Part shown: positions 34,877 through 42,872 of the stretch, piece after piece
How positions within the stretch are numbered: position 1 is the first letter of the stretch
How the letters are laid out: every line of letters begins with the position of its first letter
From: Candidatus Kaistella beijingensis
GTDB lineage: Bacteria > Bacteroidota > Bacteroidia > Flavobacteriales > Weeksellaceae
DNA length: 64,000 bases
Assembly: GCF_020084865.1 (NCBI RefSeq)
Contig: NZ_CP071953.1
Span: 930,001-994,000 of the forward strand
Direction: 5' to 3'
Position numbers and translations under genes: made by a program
Notes under the pieces: model-generated
Seen by the model: only the letters and a program-made list of their open reading frames with translations
Told to the model about the DNA's origin: nothing
The model's database searches: none

Positions 34877-34897
34877 TTTTTATTTTGACTAAAAAAA

Positions 34898-34932
34898 ACT
34901 TCGAGCATCCACTTTCCAACATCCAGCCGAAA
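34898..34932. repeat. Heptad array E (GCATCCA; inverted TGGATG words)
   Basis: GCATCCA, CTTTCCA, ACATCCA in register; the reverse complement (TGGATGC, TGGAAAG) belongs to the same word family as arrays C and D. It directly precedes the -7 box of the symporter gene. Confidence 0.5.
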
Positions 34933-34937
34933 TTCTC

Positions 34938-34945
34938 TATATTTG
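34938..34945 (+). promoter_or_regulatory. -7 box of the symporter promoter
   Basis: TATATTTG, 22 bp before the ATG at 34968; its -33 region falls inside heptad array E. Confidence 0.5.
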
Positions 34946-34967
34946 CTCACATTAAAAAAATCACTCT

Positions 34968-36407
34968 ATGAATCCGATTGTCTTGTTGCTCATCATTATC
35001 GCCTATTTTGGACTTTTACTCTGGGTCGCTTATCAAACCGGAAAAGGCAGTAACAACGACAGTTTTTTCATCGGAAACCGAAAATCCAACTGGATGCTCG
35101 TTGCATTTGGGATGATTGGAACTTCGCTTTCGGGCGTGACTTTTGTGTCGGTTCCGGGTGCAGTTGGTGCAGATAAATTCCATTATTTGCAGATTACAAT
35201 CGGTTACTTAATTGGGTATGTGGTCATTGCGTATATTCTTCTTCCACTTTATTATCGTTTAAAACTCACCTCAATTTATGGTTATCTGCAACATCGAATG
35301 GGACAGCTCTCCTATAAATCGGGCGCGTGGATTTTTATTGTGTCACGTTTGGTGGGCGCGACTGCGCGACTTTATTTGGTAGTCAATATTTTGCAGATGA
35401 CGATTTTGGATTCACTCGGCGTTCCCTTTATTGTAACAACATTGGTGATTTTAGCGATGATTATCCTCTACACCTATGAAGGAGGTGTGAAAACCATTGT
35501 TTGGACCGATACTTTACAAACAACCTGTATGCTTTTAGGACTGATTATCTGTTCAGCTTATATGCTGAATCACATGAATTTAGGATTTTTTGAAAGTTTA
35601 AAAGAAATGAACAGGCTTGGTTATACTGAAGTTTTCAATACTGATGTAAACAGTAAGGCTTTCTTTTTCAAACAAATTTTGGCGGGTGCGTTTATCACCA
35701 TTACAATGACCGGAATTGACCAGGAAATGATGCAGAAATCACTCTCAGTAACAAAACTGAAAGATTCGCAGAAAAACATGGTGACTCTCGGATTTATTTT
35801 GGTAGTGGTAATTTCGCTGTTTCTCTTTATGGGCGGACTTTTACATCTTTACGGAAATGTGGAGCACGTGGCAACTTCAGGCGACCAACTTTTTCCGGAT
35901 ATTGCGCTGAATCACATGCCGCCATTTATTTCAATCATTTTTATTATCGCTTTAATTTCGGCACTTTTTCCGTCTGCGGACGGAGCAATGACAGCTTTAA
36001 CCTCTTCTCTTTGTATTGATATTTTTGGATTAAAGGAGAAAGAAATTTCACAAAAAGAAAAGGAAAAATTTAGAAAAAGAGTTCACCTTATTGTTGCAGC
36101 CGCATTTTTGCTGATGGTGATTATCTTTAAAATCATCAACGACAATTCGATGATAGGCTTGATTCTGAAAATGGCAGGATTCACTTATGGCCCTCTTCTG
36201 GGATTGTTCTCTTTCGGAATTTTTACGAAATTTAAGGTGAAGGATAAGTTGGTTCCTTACGTTTGCATCGCTTCTCCACTGATTTCTTTCTTCATCGATA
36301 AATATCAGGAAAATTTCTTTGGCGACTTCAAAATTGGTTTGGAATTGTTGATTATTAATGGATTGATTACTTTCTTTGGGTTGTGGTTAATTAGGAAAAA
36401 AGATTAA
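34968..36407 (+). CDS. Sodium:solute symporter (SSS family)
   Basis: 479 residues, about 13 membrane helices. Seen: SNWMLVAFGMIGTSLSGVTFVSVPG (helix 1 break region), VSRLVGATARLYLVV, YEGGVKTIVWTDTLQT and GIDQEMMQKSLS, all typical of SSS transporters. Substrate (sugar, sialic acid, proline, etc.) cannot be told. Stands alone. Confidence 0.9.
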   Translation: MNPIVLLLIIIAYFGLLLWVAYQTGKGSNNDSFFIGNRKSNWMLVAFGMIGTSLSGVTFVSVPGAVGADKFHYLQITIGYLIGYVVIAYILLPLYYRLKLTSIYGYLQHRMGQLSYKSGAWIFIVSRLVGATARLYLVVNILQMTILDSLGVPFIVTTLVILAMIILYTYEGGVKTIVWTDTLQTTCMLLGLIICSAYMLNHMNLGFFESLKEMNRLGYTEVFNTDVNSKAFFFKQILAGAFITITMTGIDQEMMQKSLSVTKLKDSQKNMVTLGFILVVVISLFLFMGGLLHLYGNVEHVATSGDQLFPDIALNHMPPFISIIFIIALISALFPSADGAMTALTSSLCIDIFGLKEKEISQKEKEKFRKRVHLIVAAAFLLMVIIFKIINDNSMIGLILKMAGFTYGPLLGLFSFGIFTKFKVKDKLVPYVCIASPLISFFIDKYQENFFGDFKIGLELLIINGLITFFGLWLIRKKD

Positions 36408-36461
36408 ATTGATTTTTTGAGGCTTTATTTTTGATGGAAATGAACATCTTAATTTAAACAC

Positions 36462-36673
36462 ATGAGCAAAAACTTCAAAATCGGTGACACGTAAAATGGA
36501 ATTCCGAAGCAGGCATGGTTTCAGGAACAATTATCAAAATCCACACAAAAGATTTTCTTTGTAAAGGTTAAACGCATCACGCGACAAAAGACGAACCTCA
36601 ATACGAAATCAAGAGCGACAAATCTGACCATATTGCGGCGCATAAAGGAAGTGCACTGACTTTAATTGATTAA
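36462..36673 (+). pseudogene. Dead DUF2945 (HVA1 Tudor-like) gene
   Basis: Begins MSKNFKIGDT, then hits TAA; restoring one lost base near 36491 gives VKWNSEAGMVSGTIIKIHTKDF and continues in the new frame. A second lesion is an in-frame TAA where relatives have an aromatic residue (KG-stop-THHATKDEPQYEIKSDKS). The final HKGSALTLID fits the family end. One deletion plus one nonsense mutation make it non-functional. The family is a 60-75 residue Tudor/SH3-like protein of unknown role. Confidence 0.8.
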
Positions 36674-36675
36674 AA

Positions 36676-36719
36676 TTGCCACGAATGCACGAATTAAATT
36701 ATTCGTTTAGTCGTGGCAA
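36676..36719. repeat. Long inverted repeat TTGCCACGAAT...TCGTGGCAA (copy 2)
   Basis: Arms pair at about 16 of 19 positions; same element as 34830-34876, directly after the dead DUF2945 gene. Confidence 0.6.
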
Positions 36720-36744
36720 AATATTTTCTATTTGGCATTCGCAG

Positions 36745-37104
36745 TTACAATTCTTCCCGATTTACCAACTCCATTGAAAAGGCAGGTAGACAAATTGCAA
36801 TATATTCACACGATTCTTCAAACGGATTACTGTAGCGGATTCTTGCACCTTTTTCAATCAGAATGCTTTGTCCTTTTTCTAAAACCACCGTTTCTCCATC
36901 GATTTCAAATTGTTTTTTTCCGTTGATGATGTAGGTAAATTCATCAAATTCTGGAGTTTGGTGTGGTTCGCTCCAGTTCGGTGGCGCAATCATGTGTGCA
37001 ATTGAAATATTGGAATTTCCTGTTGAATTTCCCCAAATTTCTTCAATGAGTTTTCCATCGTTTGTGGGAACTACAAAAGGTGATTTTTGGATTTTATATT
37101 TCAT
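36745..37104 (-). CDS. Cupin-domain protein
   Basis: 119 residues, single cupin. PHQTPEFDEFTYIINGKKQFEIDG is the first metal motif (His, Glu) and VLEKGQSILIEKGARIRYSNP the second, in which the usual His is replaced by Arg. Possible small-molecule or metal binding; no specific role can be given. Confidence 0.85.
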   Translation of the reverse strand: MKYKIQKSPFVVPTNDGKLIEEIWGNSTGNSNISIAHMIAPPNWSEPHQTPEFDEFTYIINGKKQFEIDGETVVLEKGQSILIEKGARIRYSNPFEESCEYIAICLPAFSMELVNREEL

Positions 37105-37107
37105 ATC

Positions 37108-37156
37108 ATTTGAGATTTAAAGTTTTGAATTTGGAATTTGAAATTCAAATTTAATA
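37108..37156. repeat. Heptad array M (ATTTGNA)
   Basis: Seven AT-rich units in register upstream of the cupin gene, for example ATTTGAG, ATTTGGA, ATTTGAA. Also contains a partial palindrome TTTGAAATTCAAA. Low complexity weakens the case. Confidence 0.4.
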
Positions 37157-37184
37157 AAAACGGCAGGAAAATTTCCTGCCTGAA

Positions 37185-37367
37185 TTATTTTTCTTTTTCG
37201 CTTTTCTCTTTCGGAATTTCCTTCTTTTTTCTCCCCGAACTGATTAGATTTTCATGGAGCAAATACTCAATCTGCCCATTCACAGAACGGAATTCGTCAT
37301 TTGCCCACTTTTCCAACAATTTGTAAGTGGCGTCATCAATCCTTAAAACAAAACTTTTTTTTGCCAT
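37185..37367 (-). CDS. Arc-type ribbon-helix-helix DNA-binding protein
   Basis: 60 residues: SFVLRIDDATYKLLEKWANDEFRSVNGQIEYLLHENL is the Arc fold (strand, helix, helix), followed by a highly basic tail (GRKKKEIPKEKSEKEK). Follows the SPFH gene on the same strand by 103 bp, a pairing seen in other Flavobacteriia, so it may act with it or regulate it. A hairpin (GGCAGG / CCTGCC) near 37161-37181 can terminate it. Confidence 0.8.
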   Translation of the reverse strand: MAKKSFVLRIDDATYKLLEKWANDEFRSVNGQIEYLLHENLISSGRKKKEIPKEKSEKEK

Positions 37368-37421
37368 CGAGTTCGAGTTACGAGATACGAGTTACGTGTT
37401 GAGTGATTCGTGCTTCGAGTT
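37367..37421. repeat. Heptad array B (WCGAGWT)
   Basis: Eight units starting at the first base of the Arc gene's start codon: TCGAGTT, ACGAGAT, ACGAGTT, ACGTGTT and so on. Shares a perfect 14-mer with array A at 2058-2071. Confidence 0.65.
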
Positions 37422-37470
37422 TCCCAAAATTATTATTAATTGTTAATTATAAATTATTAATTGTTCCTTA

Positions 37471-38337
37471 TTAATTATAAAGCGTTCCCGCATTCAAAAT
37501 CGGCTGCGCCGCTTTTTCACCGCAAAGAACGACCATTAAATTGGAAACCATCGCCGCTTTTCTTTCGTCATCCAATTCCACAATATTTTCCTCGGAAAGT
37601 TTTTTCAGGGCTAAATCCACCATTCCAACTGCACCTTCAACGATTTTTGTTCGCGCTGCAACGATTGCTGTGGCTTGTTGTCGTTGAAGCATTGCACCTG
37701 CAATTTCGGAAGCATACGCCAAATGCGAAATTCTCGCTTCTTGAATGACGATTCCTGCTTTTGCCAATCGGTCAGTTAATTCCTGTTCCAAAATTTGATT
37801 AATTTTTTCACCACCTTCACGTAGCGTAATTGGAGCGTGGTCGTCTTCCAAATTATCATACGGAAAACTCATCGCCAAATGACGAACCGCCGCTTCACTC
37901 TGCATTTTAACAAAATCCATGTAACGTTCCACATCATAAGCAGCTTTGTAGGTGTCTCCGACTTTCCAAACGATTACGACACCAATTTCGATGGGATTTC
38001 CCATTTTGTCGTTCACCTTTAAAGTTTGTCCTTGCAGGTTTTCCGAACGGAGCGAAATTTTTTGTGATGAATAAAGTGGATTAATAAAAAACAAACCGTT
38101 TTCTTTTACAGAACCTACATATTTCCCAAAGAAATTCAGAACTCGTGAATGATTCGGTTGAATAATCATCAAACCTTTCATAAAAAAGACAAACGTAATC
38201 AGACACAGAACTCCCAAAATTACGAAACTTACATTTTGGTCAACTCCATTGATAAGGAAGTAAAGTCCCGCTGCAAAAAGCAAAAGACAGATGACTAACG
38301 CAAGATATCCTGACATTGGTTTTAAAACTTTTTCCAT
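37471..38337 (-). CDS. SPFH/band-7 (stomatin/prohibitin-like) membrane protein
   Basis: 288 residues. Two N-terminal hydrophobic segments (LALVICLLLFAAGLYFLI and FVILGVLCLITFVFFM), SPFH domain (about 55-230: IIQPNHSRVLNFFGKYVGSV, DKMGNPIEIGVVIVWKV, LTDRLAKAGIVIQEARISHLAY) and a coiled-coil C-terminal part. Forms membrane microdomain scaffolds or protease-regulating rings; partner here is unknown apart from the following Arc gene. Confidence 0.93.
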   Translation of the reverse strand: MEKVLKPMSGYLALVICLLLFAAGLYFLINGVDQNVSFVILGVLCLITFVFFMKGLMIIQPNHSRVLNFFGKYVGSVKENGLFFINPLYSSQKISLRSENLQGQTLKVNDKMGNPIEIGVVIVWKVGDTYKAAYDVERYMDFVKMQSEAAVRHLAMSFPYDNLEDDHAPITLREGGEKINQILEQELTDRLAKAGIVIQEARISHLAYASEIAGAMLQRQQATAIVAARTKIVEGAVGMVDLALKKLSEENIVELDDERKAAMVSNLMVVLCGEKAAQPILNAGTLYN

Positions 38338-38502
38338 AATTATTTATTTTTAAATTGTGATATTATTTTGATATCATAAAGATATAATAATTTTTTGTAT
38401 CGGCAATAATTTCTTTTCAAAATTTCAAAAATTAAAAAATCCCCTTCAATACAGAATGGACTGCCCCCAAAAAGTTAGACACTTTTTAGGGGCATTTTTA
38501 TT

Positions 38503-39027
38503 ATGGGAGAATCAAAGTATAGTTTAGAATTTAAGGTGAGTTGTGTGGAGAAGATTAAGAAAAATGATCTGTCGATCCACTCTTTGGCACAGGAAGTAGG
38601 TTTGGATGCGACGGTTGTTCGCAAATGGAAAAGGTTTTATGATTTGTACGGAATTGAAGGACTGCAACGCAGAAGCAATCGCCGTTATGACGTAAAATTT
38701 AAGTTAAGAGTTTTGGAAACGATCAAGGCACAAGACTTATCTCTAAAGCAAGCTGCTGCACGGTTTAATATCGCTGCAGAATCCAGCATCACCAATTGGC
38801 GGAGCGCTTACGAAAAAAGTGGTATTTTAGGGTTACAGAATAAACCCAAAGGAAGACCAGCAATTATGAGCGATTACCAACGTAAAAAGAAAAAGTCTGG
38901 CAAACCATTGACCAGGGAAGAAGAATTGTTACTGGAAAATGAAAGACTGCGAGCCGAAATCGATTTTCTAAAAAAGTTAGACGCCTTAACTCTCAAAAAG
39001 AACAAGCAAAAGCCATCGAAGAGTTAA
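38503..39027 (+). CDS. IS3-family OrfA (helix-turn-helix, leucine-zipper)
   Basis: 174 residues. Two helix-turn-helix units (about 12-50, LSIHSLAQEVGLDATVVRKWKRFY; about 70-105, LSLKQAAARFNIAAESSITNWRSAY) and a coiled-coil end (EEELLLENERLRAEIDFLKK). DNA-binding half of the transposase. The slippery A-AAA-AAG heptamer falls near codon 157. Confidence 0.92.
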   Translation: MGESKYSLEFKVSCVEKIKKNDLSIHSLAQEVGLDATVVRKWKRFYDLYGIEGLQRRSNRRYDVKFKLRVLETIKAQDLSLKQAAARFNIAAESSITNWRSAYEKSGILGLQNKPKGRPAIMSDYQRKKKKSGKPLTREEELLLENERLRAEIDFLKKLDALTLKKNKQKPSKS

Positions 39028-39030
39028 GGC
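38970..39030 (+). promoter_or_regulatory. Programmed -1 ribosomal frameshift signal
   Basis: A-AAA-AAG at 38970-38976, in the OrfA frame, then a 6-nt spacer, then a perfect 11-bp stem GCCTTAACTCT (38983-38993) / AGAGTTAAGGC (39020-39030). Slipping here joins OrfA to OrfB in the -1 frame, which is open back to a TGA at 38940-38942, giving a fusion transposase of about 450 residues. Confidence 0.9.
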
Positions 39031-39053
39031 CTAAATACAATCTGTCCGTATTA

Positions 39054-39854
39054 TTGGATTGTACCGGGATGGCGAGAAGCAGTTTCTATTATCATCAAAA
39101 CAAGGCTCAAACCGACAAATATTCGGACGTAAAAACAATGATAAAACAGATTTATCATCAACACAAAGGAAGGTTTGGATACCGGCGTATTACTTTGACA
39201 ATGAGAGATAAAGGAATTATTATCAATCATAAAACAGTATTGAGATTAATGAAATCGCTAGGACTGAAAAGCATTATACGGGTAAAGAAATACAAATCTT
39301 ACCGTGGAGAACAAGGAAAAATAGCACCCAATATTTTGAAAAGAAATTTCAAAGCCGACCAGCCGAACACGAAGTGGGCAACCGATGTAACGGAATTTAA
39401 TGTCTCGGGAAATAAGCTCTATTTATCTCCGATAATCGATTTATTCAACGGTGAAATCATCAGCTATAATCTCTCAGAAAGGCCTGTCTTTGCACAGATT
39501 ACAGATATGCTGAAAAAGGGTTTAAAGAAAATTAAAAATACAGAAAACATCATTTTACATTCAGACCAAGGTTGGCAATATCAAATGAAAGCTTATCAAA
39601 ATATATTAAAAGAAAAAGGAATTGTTCAAAGTATGTCCCGAAAAGGGAACTGTCTGGACAATGCCATAATCGAAAATTTCTTCGGAACATTGAAGTCTGA
39701 AATGTTTTATACCAAAAAGTTTGGTTCTATCGACGAACTCAGGAAAGAAATAAAAGAATACATTGATTATTACAACAACGACAGAATAAGGCTTAATTTA
39801 AAAGGAAAGAGCCCGGTACAGTACCGAACTCTTTCCTTTAATAATATTGTTTAA
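39054..39854 (+). CDS. IS3-family OrfB (DDE transposase catalytic half)
   Basis: 266 residues counted from a TTG at 39054, but the true product is probably the OrfAB frameshift fusion since the frame is open upstream. HTH_21 region (YHQHKGRFGYRRITLTMRDKG) and rve core with D-D-E: TDVTEF, SPIIDLF with HSDQGWQYQ, and CLDNAIIENFFGTLKSE. All three catalytic acids are present. Confidence 0.92.
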   Translation: MDCTGMARSSFYYHQNKAQTDKYSDVKTMIKQIYHQHKGRFGYRRITLTMRDKGIIINHKTVLRLMKSLGLKSIIRVKKYKSYRGEQGKIAPNILKRNFKADQPNTKWATDVTEFNVSGNKLYLSPIIDLFNGEIISYNLSERPVFAQITDMLKKGLKKIKNTENIILHSDQGWQYQMKAYQNILKEKGIVQSMSRKGNCLDNAIIENFFGTLKSEMFYTKKFGSIDELRKEIKEYIDYYNNDRIRLNLKGKSPVQYRTLSFNNIV

Positions 39855-39919
39855 TTTTGTCTAAACTTTTGGGTGCAGTCTAGAATTGAAAGGGATTTCT
39901 ATCATGATTTAATTTGGTG

Positions 39920-40573
39920 TTAAAACTGCATTTCAGGAATTTCTCCTTCCACGATTAATCTGGCTTCGGTTGCTTTAACGATATCTTCTACCGAAACTCC
40001 GGGTGCTCGTTCCAAAAGCTTCAACCCTTTATCGGTAACTTCCATCACGGCTAAATCGGAGACAATTTTTTTAACGCATTTAACTCCCGTTAAAGGAAGT
40101 GTACAATTTTTCAAGACCTTACTTTCTCCGGCTTTGTTGGTGTGCATCATGGCAACGATAATGTTTTGTGCAGATGCAACCAAATCCATTGCACCGCCCA
40201 TTCCTTTCACCATTTTTCCTGGGATTTTCCAACTGGCGATGTCGCCGTTTTCGGAAACTTCCATTGCACCAAGAATGGTTAAATCCACTTTTTGGCTTCT
40301 AATCATCCCAAAACTGAATGCAGAATCGAAAAATGATGCGCCCGGAAGCGAGGTGATGGTTTGTTTTCCTGCATTGATTAAATCAGCGTCTTCTTCACCT
40401 TCGTAAGGAAATGGTCCCATTCCGAGGATTCCGTTTTCGCTTTGGAATTCTACGGAAAGGTTTTCGGGAATATAGTTTGCAACAAGCGTTGGAATTCCGA
40501 TGCCGAGATTGACGTAGTAACGGTCTTTAACTTCTTTGGATATGCGTTGTGCGATTTGTTCTTTTGTCAGCAT
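39920..40573 (-). CDS. scoB: 3-oxoacid CoA-transferase, subunit B
   Basis: 217 residues. Catalytic Glu in SENGILGMGPFP; VNLGIGIPTLVANYI near the start. With subunit A it moves CoA from succinyl-CoA to acetoacetate, feeding ketone bodies to acetyl-CoA. Its start codon overlaps the stop of the upstream subunit A gene by one base (TAATG), so they are translationally coupled. Confidence 0.95.
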   Translation of the reverse strand: MLTKEQIAQRISKEVKDRYYVNLGIGIPTLVANYIPENLSVEFQSENGILGMGPFPYEGEEDADLINAGKQTITSLPGASFFDSAFSFGMIRSQKVDLTILGAMEVSENGDIASWKIPGKMVKGMGGAMDLVASAQNIIVAMMHTNKAGESKVLKNCTLPLTGVKCVKKIVSDLAVMEVTDKGLKLLERAPGVSVEDIVKATEARLIVEGEIPEMQF

Positions 40574-41277
40574 TATGATTCTTTTTTTCTTGTGGTTACA
40601 CGCTCGATTCTTTTCTCATAATTCTCTCCCTGGAAAATTCTTTGCACCATGATTCCCGGAATATGGATTTCATTGGGATCCAATTCACCCGGTTGTACCA
40701 ATTCTTCTACTTCCGCAATGGTAATTTTCGCAGCTCCCGCCATCGGAAGATTGAAGTTTCTTGCAGTTCCTTTGAAAATTAAATTTCCTGAATAGTCGCC
40801 TTTCCAGGCTTTTACAATAGAGAAATCAGCTTCATAAGCATGTTCCAAAATATGTGGTTTTCCGTTAAAATCTTTCACCTCTTTCCCTTCCGCGACTTCG
40901 GTTCCGTAACCGGTTGGTGTGTAGAATGCAGGAATTCCGGCTTGCGCGGCGCGGCATTTTTCTGCTAAAGTTCCTTGAGGTGTAAGTTCTACGTCGAGTT
41001 CGCCGGAAAGCATTTGTCTTTCAAATTCGGCATTTTCGCCTACGTACGAAGCAATCATTTTTTTGATCTGGTGTTTTTGCAACAGTAAACCCAAACCGAA
41101 ATCGTCAACTCCAGCGTTGTTGGAGATACAGGTTAAATCGGTTAGATCACTTGCTGCCATTTCGTTGATGCAGTTTTCGGGAATTCCGCAAAGTCCGAAT
41201 CCGCCCAACATGACGGTCATTCCGGATTGGATTCCCTGGATGGCTTCTTTGGCGTTTTTTACTCTTTTGTCAATCAT
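40573..41277 (-). CDS. scoA: 3-oxoacid CoA-transferase, subunit A
   Basis: 234 residues. [23 protein letters not shown] is the family's glycine-rich CoA-binding start; [32 protein letters not shown] follows. First gene of the two-gene operon with scoB. Confidence 0.95.
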   Translation of the reverse strand: MIDKRVKNAKEAIQGIQSGMTVMLGGFGLCGIPENCINEMAASDLTDLTCISNNAGVDDFGLGLLLQKHQIKKMIASYVGENAEFERQMLSGELDVELTPQGTLAEKCRAAQAGIPAFYTPTGYGTEVAEGKEVKDFNGKPHILEHAYEADFSIVKAWKGDYSGNLIFKGTARNFNLPMAGAAKITIAEVEELVQPGELDPNEIHIPGIMVQRIFQGENYEKRIERVTTRKKES

Positions 41278-41353
41278 TTTTCACTAAAATTTCGAGGCCT
41301 TAAATTACGTTTTTTTTGGGAGTTGGTGAAATTTGGAATTTTCATGGGATTTT

Positions 41354-41395
41354 ACTTTTGATTTTCTAGCTGATTTGGCAGATTAAGCTGATTTC
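41354..41395. repeat. Nonamer repeat GCTGATTTG/GCAGATTAA
   Basis: GCTGATTTG (41369-41377), GCAGATTAA, GCTGATTTC (to 41395): three units at 9-bp spacing in the scoA-rplS gap, a 9-bp cousin of the heptad arrays. Confidence 0.45.
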
Positions 41396-41489
41396 TTTTT
41401 TTTTCTGTTAATTTAAAAAGAATGCGGACTTTCCGAGTAAGGGATTAACTCTATTTCTTATATTTTTTCAAAGAAATCGTTGAATCTCA

Positions 41490-41633
41490 TAAAATGAGAT
41501 TTGAAACGGAAATCCCACAACAAGCGATGGATTCAGCGAAGGAGCGAGGAATTGCAGTGTAAAGCCCGACCCGAATGAGTGACTGCAACGAAGTGGAATG
41601 ACCGTGTGAAGGATACGCCCCGATTGAATGGGT
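41490..41633. repeat. Dispersed intergenic element, no gene
   Basis: GC-richer patch with GGAGCGAGGAATTGCAGTG and AAAGCCCGACCCGAATGAG, resembling an intergenic repeat common in Chryseobacterium-like genomes (memory) and partly like 25372-25387. No open frame with protein homology. Confidence 0.4.
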
Positions 41634-41683
41634 GAGTTTGGGAGTGGGTGTGTTTGCGAGTTTGAGGGTTTGAGAGTTGAAAA
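41634..41683. repeat. Heptad array P (GAGTTTG/GAGAGTT)
   Basis: Units TTTGGGA, GTGGGTG, GAGTTTG, AGGGTTT, GAGAGTT in one register, ahead of the rplS promoter. Confidence 0.4.
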
Positions 41684-41717
41684 ACAGTGAACTTTGAACA
41701 AAAATTTTGGTAAGTTG

Positions 41718-41748
41718 TTGTGTGTGAGGAAAAATTGTTTTATTTTTG
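41718..41748 (+). promoter_or_regulatory. rplS promoter
   Basis: TTG (41718-41720), 20 nt, TATTTTTG (41741-41748). Leader about 65 nt with a short GC patch; a leader-based autoregulation is possible but I cannot show a fold. Confidence 0.65.
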
Positions 41749-41819
41749 CAGCCTGTTAATCAACCTCTGACGAAGGACGTGAATGTTGCTTGACTTGACA
41801 AAAAATTTTTATTATAAAA

Positions 41820-42173
41820 ATGGATTTATTAAAGTACGTACAGGATAAGTACATTACGAAAAAAGAATTCCCTGAATTCAAAGCCGGTGACACCATCACT
41901 GTGTATTACGAAATTAAAGAAGGCCAGAAAACGAGAACACAGTTCTTCAAAGGAGTGGTGATTCAGTTGAGAGGAACGGGTGCTACCAAAACTTTCACCA
42001 TCAGAAAAATGAGCGGTGATGTGGGTGTAGAGAGAGTTTTCCCAATCAACATGCCTGCTTTGCAAAAAATCGAGGTGGATAGAAGAGGTAAAGTGAGAAG
42101 AGCTAGAATCTACTATTTCAGAGACCTTAGAGGTAAAAAAGCGAGAATTAAAGACGCTGCCTACAAAAAGTAA
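41820..42173 (+). CDS. rplS: 50S ribosomal protein L19
   Basis: 117 residues, standard. PEFKAGDTITVYYEIKEGQKTRTQFFKGVVIQLRG and FPINMPALQKIEVDRRGKVRRARIYYFRDLRGKKARI match L19, which sits at the 30S-50S interface. Single gene with own promoter and terminator. Confidence 0.98.
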   Translation: MDLLKYVQDKYITKKEFPEFKAGDTITVYYEIKEGQKTRTQFFKGVVIQLRGTGATKTFTIRKMSGDVGVERVFPINMPALQKIEVDRRGKVRRARIYYFRDLRGKKARIKDAAYKK

Positions 42174-42193
42174 TTCAGACAACAACCATAGAG

Positions 42194-42224
42194 AAACCCA
42201 TCAGAATTTTTTTGATGGGTTTTT
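42194..42224 (+). terminator. rplS terminator
   Basis: AAACCCATCA / TGATGGGTTT with T run. Confidence 0.85.
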
Positions 42225-42781
42225 CATTTTTGCAACTCGGCGATGCATTCTTCGCGGATTTTCCAAAACTCATCGAGATTGTAGGGAATTTGAGGGTTTT
42301 CTTTAAGATATTTTTTGAGGAAATTCTTGTGGTAGTGGATTTTGAAGTCGATGATTTGGTCGGGTTGGATTTCTATTTCTTCGATTAAGTCGTTGATGAA
42401 GTCTTCGGGTTTGGAGTTTTTACGGGTGAAGTCGAAGATTTGGTTTTCTATTTTTAAATAATTGTGTGCTTCGGGAATTTCTTTTAGGCTGTACTTTTCT
42501 AGAATAGGTTTGATTTTTCGAGTATTTGAACCGTTCATTTTAAAAATTCCAAGCATTAATTTTAGTTCTTCGAAACTATTTTCATCGGCTAGTCTTTTTA
42601 ATAGAGCGTGCTTTGTGCTGCAAGTTCCGCCGCTGTCTTGGAAAACGGAGAGCGGGTTTTCTTTTTGTAAATTTCTTTTGTAAGGTAAATTTTTAACATA
42701 TTCAGCTGCTGCGAAAAAATCGAAAAGGTCCAATTGTAGAAACTGGTTGGAGATTGATTTTGATGTATTTGAAATTTTCAT
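42224..42781 (-). CDS. Unknown protein, possible transglutaminase-like cysteine enzyme
   Basis: 185 residues, no signal peptide. I see GGTCSTKHALLKRLA near 51 (Cys at the start of a helix), EAHNYLKI near 105 and IFDFT just after: the order Cys, His, Asp of the transglutaminase/papain-like triad. The similarity is motif-level only. Function not known; neighbours (rplS, secreted M36 peptidase) are unhelpful. Confidence 0.6.
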   Translation of the reverse strand: MKISNTSKSISNQFLQLDLFDFFAAAEYVKNLPYKRNLQKENPLSVFQDSGGTCSTKHALLKRLADENSFEELKLMLGIFKMNGSNTRKIKPILEKYSLKEIPEAHNYLKIENQIFDFTRKNSKPEDFINDLIEEIEIQPDQIIDFKIHYHKNFLKKYLKENPQIPYNLDEFWKIREECIAELQK

Positions 42782-42825
42782 TGTTGATGATTTAACTAGC
42801 CCGTCTTAAAAGAAGGGAAATAAAA

Positions 42826-42851
42826 AACCGCCATGATTTCTCAAGGCGGTT
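42826..42851 (-). terminator. M36 peptidase gene terminator
   Basis: AACCGCC / GGCGGTT stem with T run on the minus strand. Confidence 0.8.
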
Positions 42852-42872
42852 ATAAAGTTATGAATTAAAAAA

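Larger units (their letters stand above)
38457..39882 (+). mobile_element. Complete IS3-family insertion sequence (IS150-like)
   Basis: About 1,426 bp bounded by imperfect inverted repeats: left TGGACTGCCCCCAAAAAG and right (complement) TAGACTGCACCCAAAAG, continuing to TTAGACA. It contains orfA and orfB in overlapping phases joined by a frameshift signal. Flanks read GAA on both sides (38454-38456 and 39883-39885), compatible with a 3-bp target duplication. All parts are intact, so it is probably recent and active. Inserted between the SPFH gene and the CoA-transferase genes. Confidence 0.92.
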
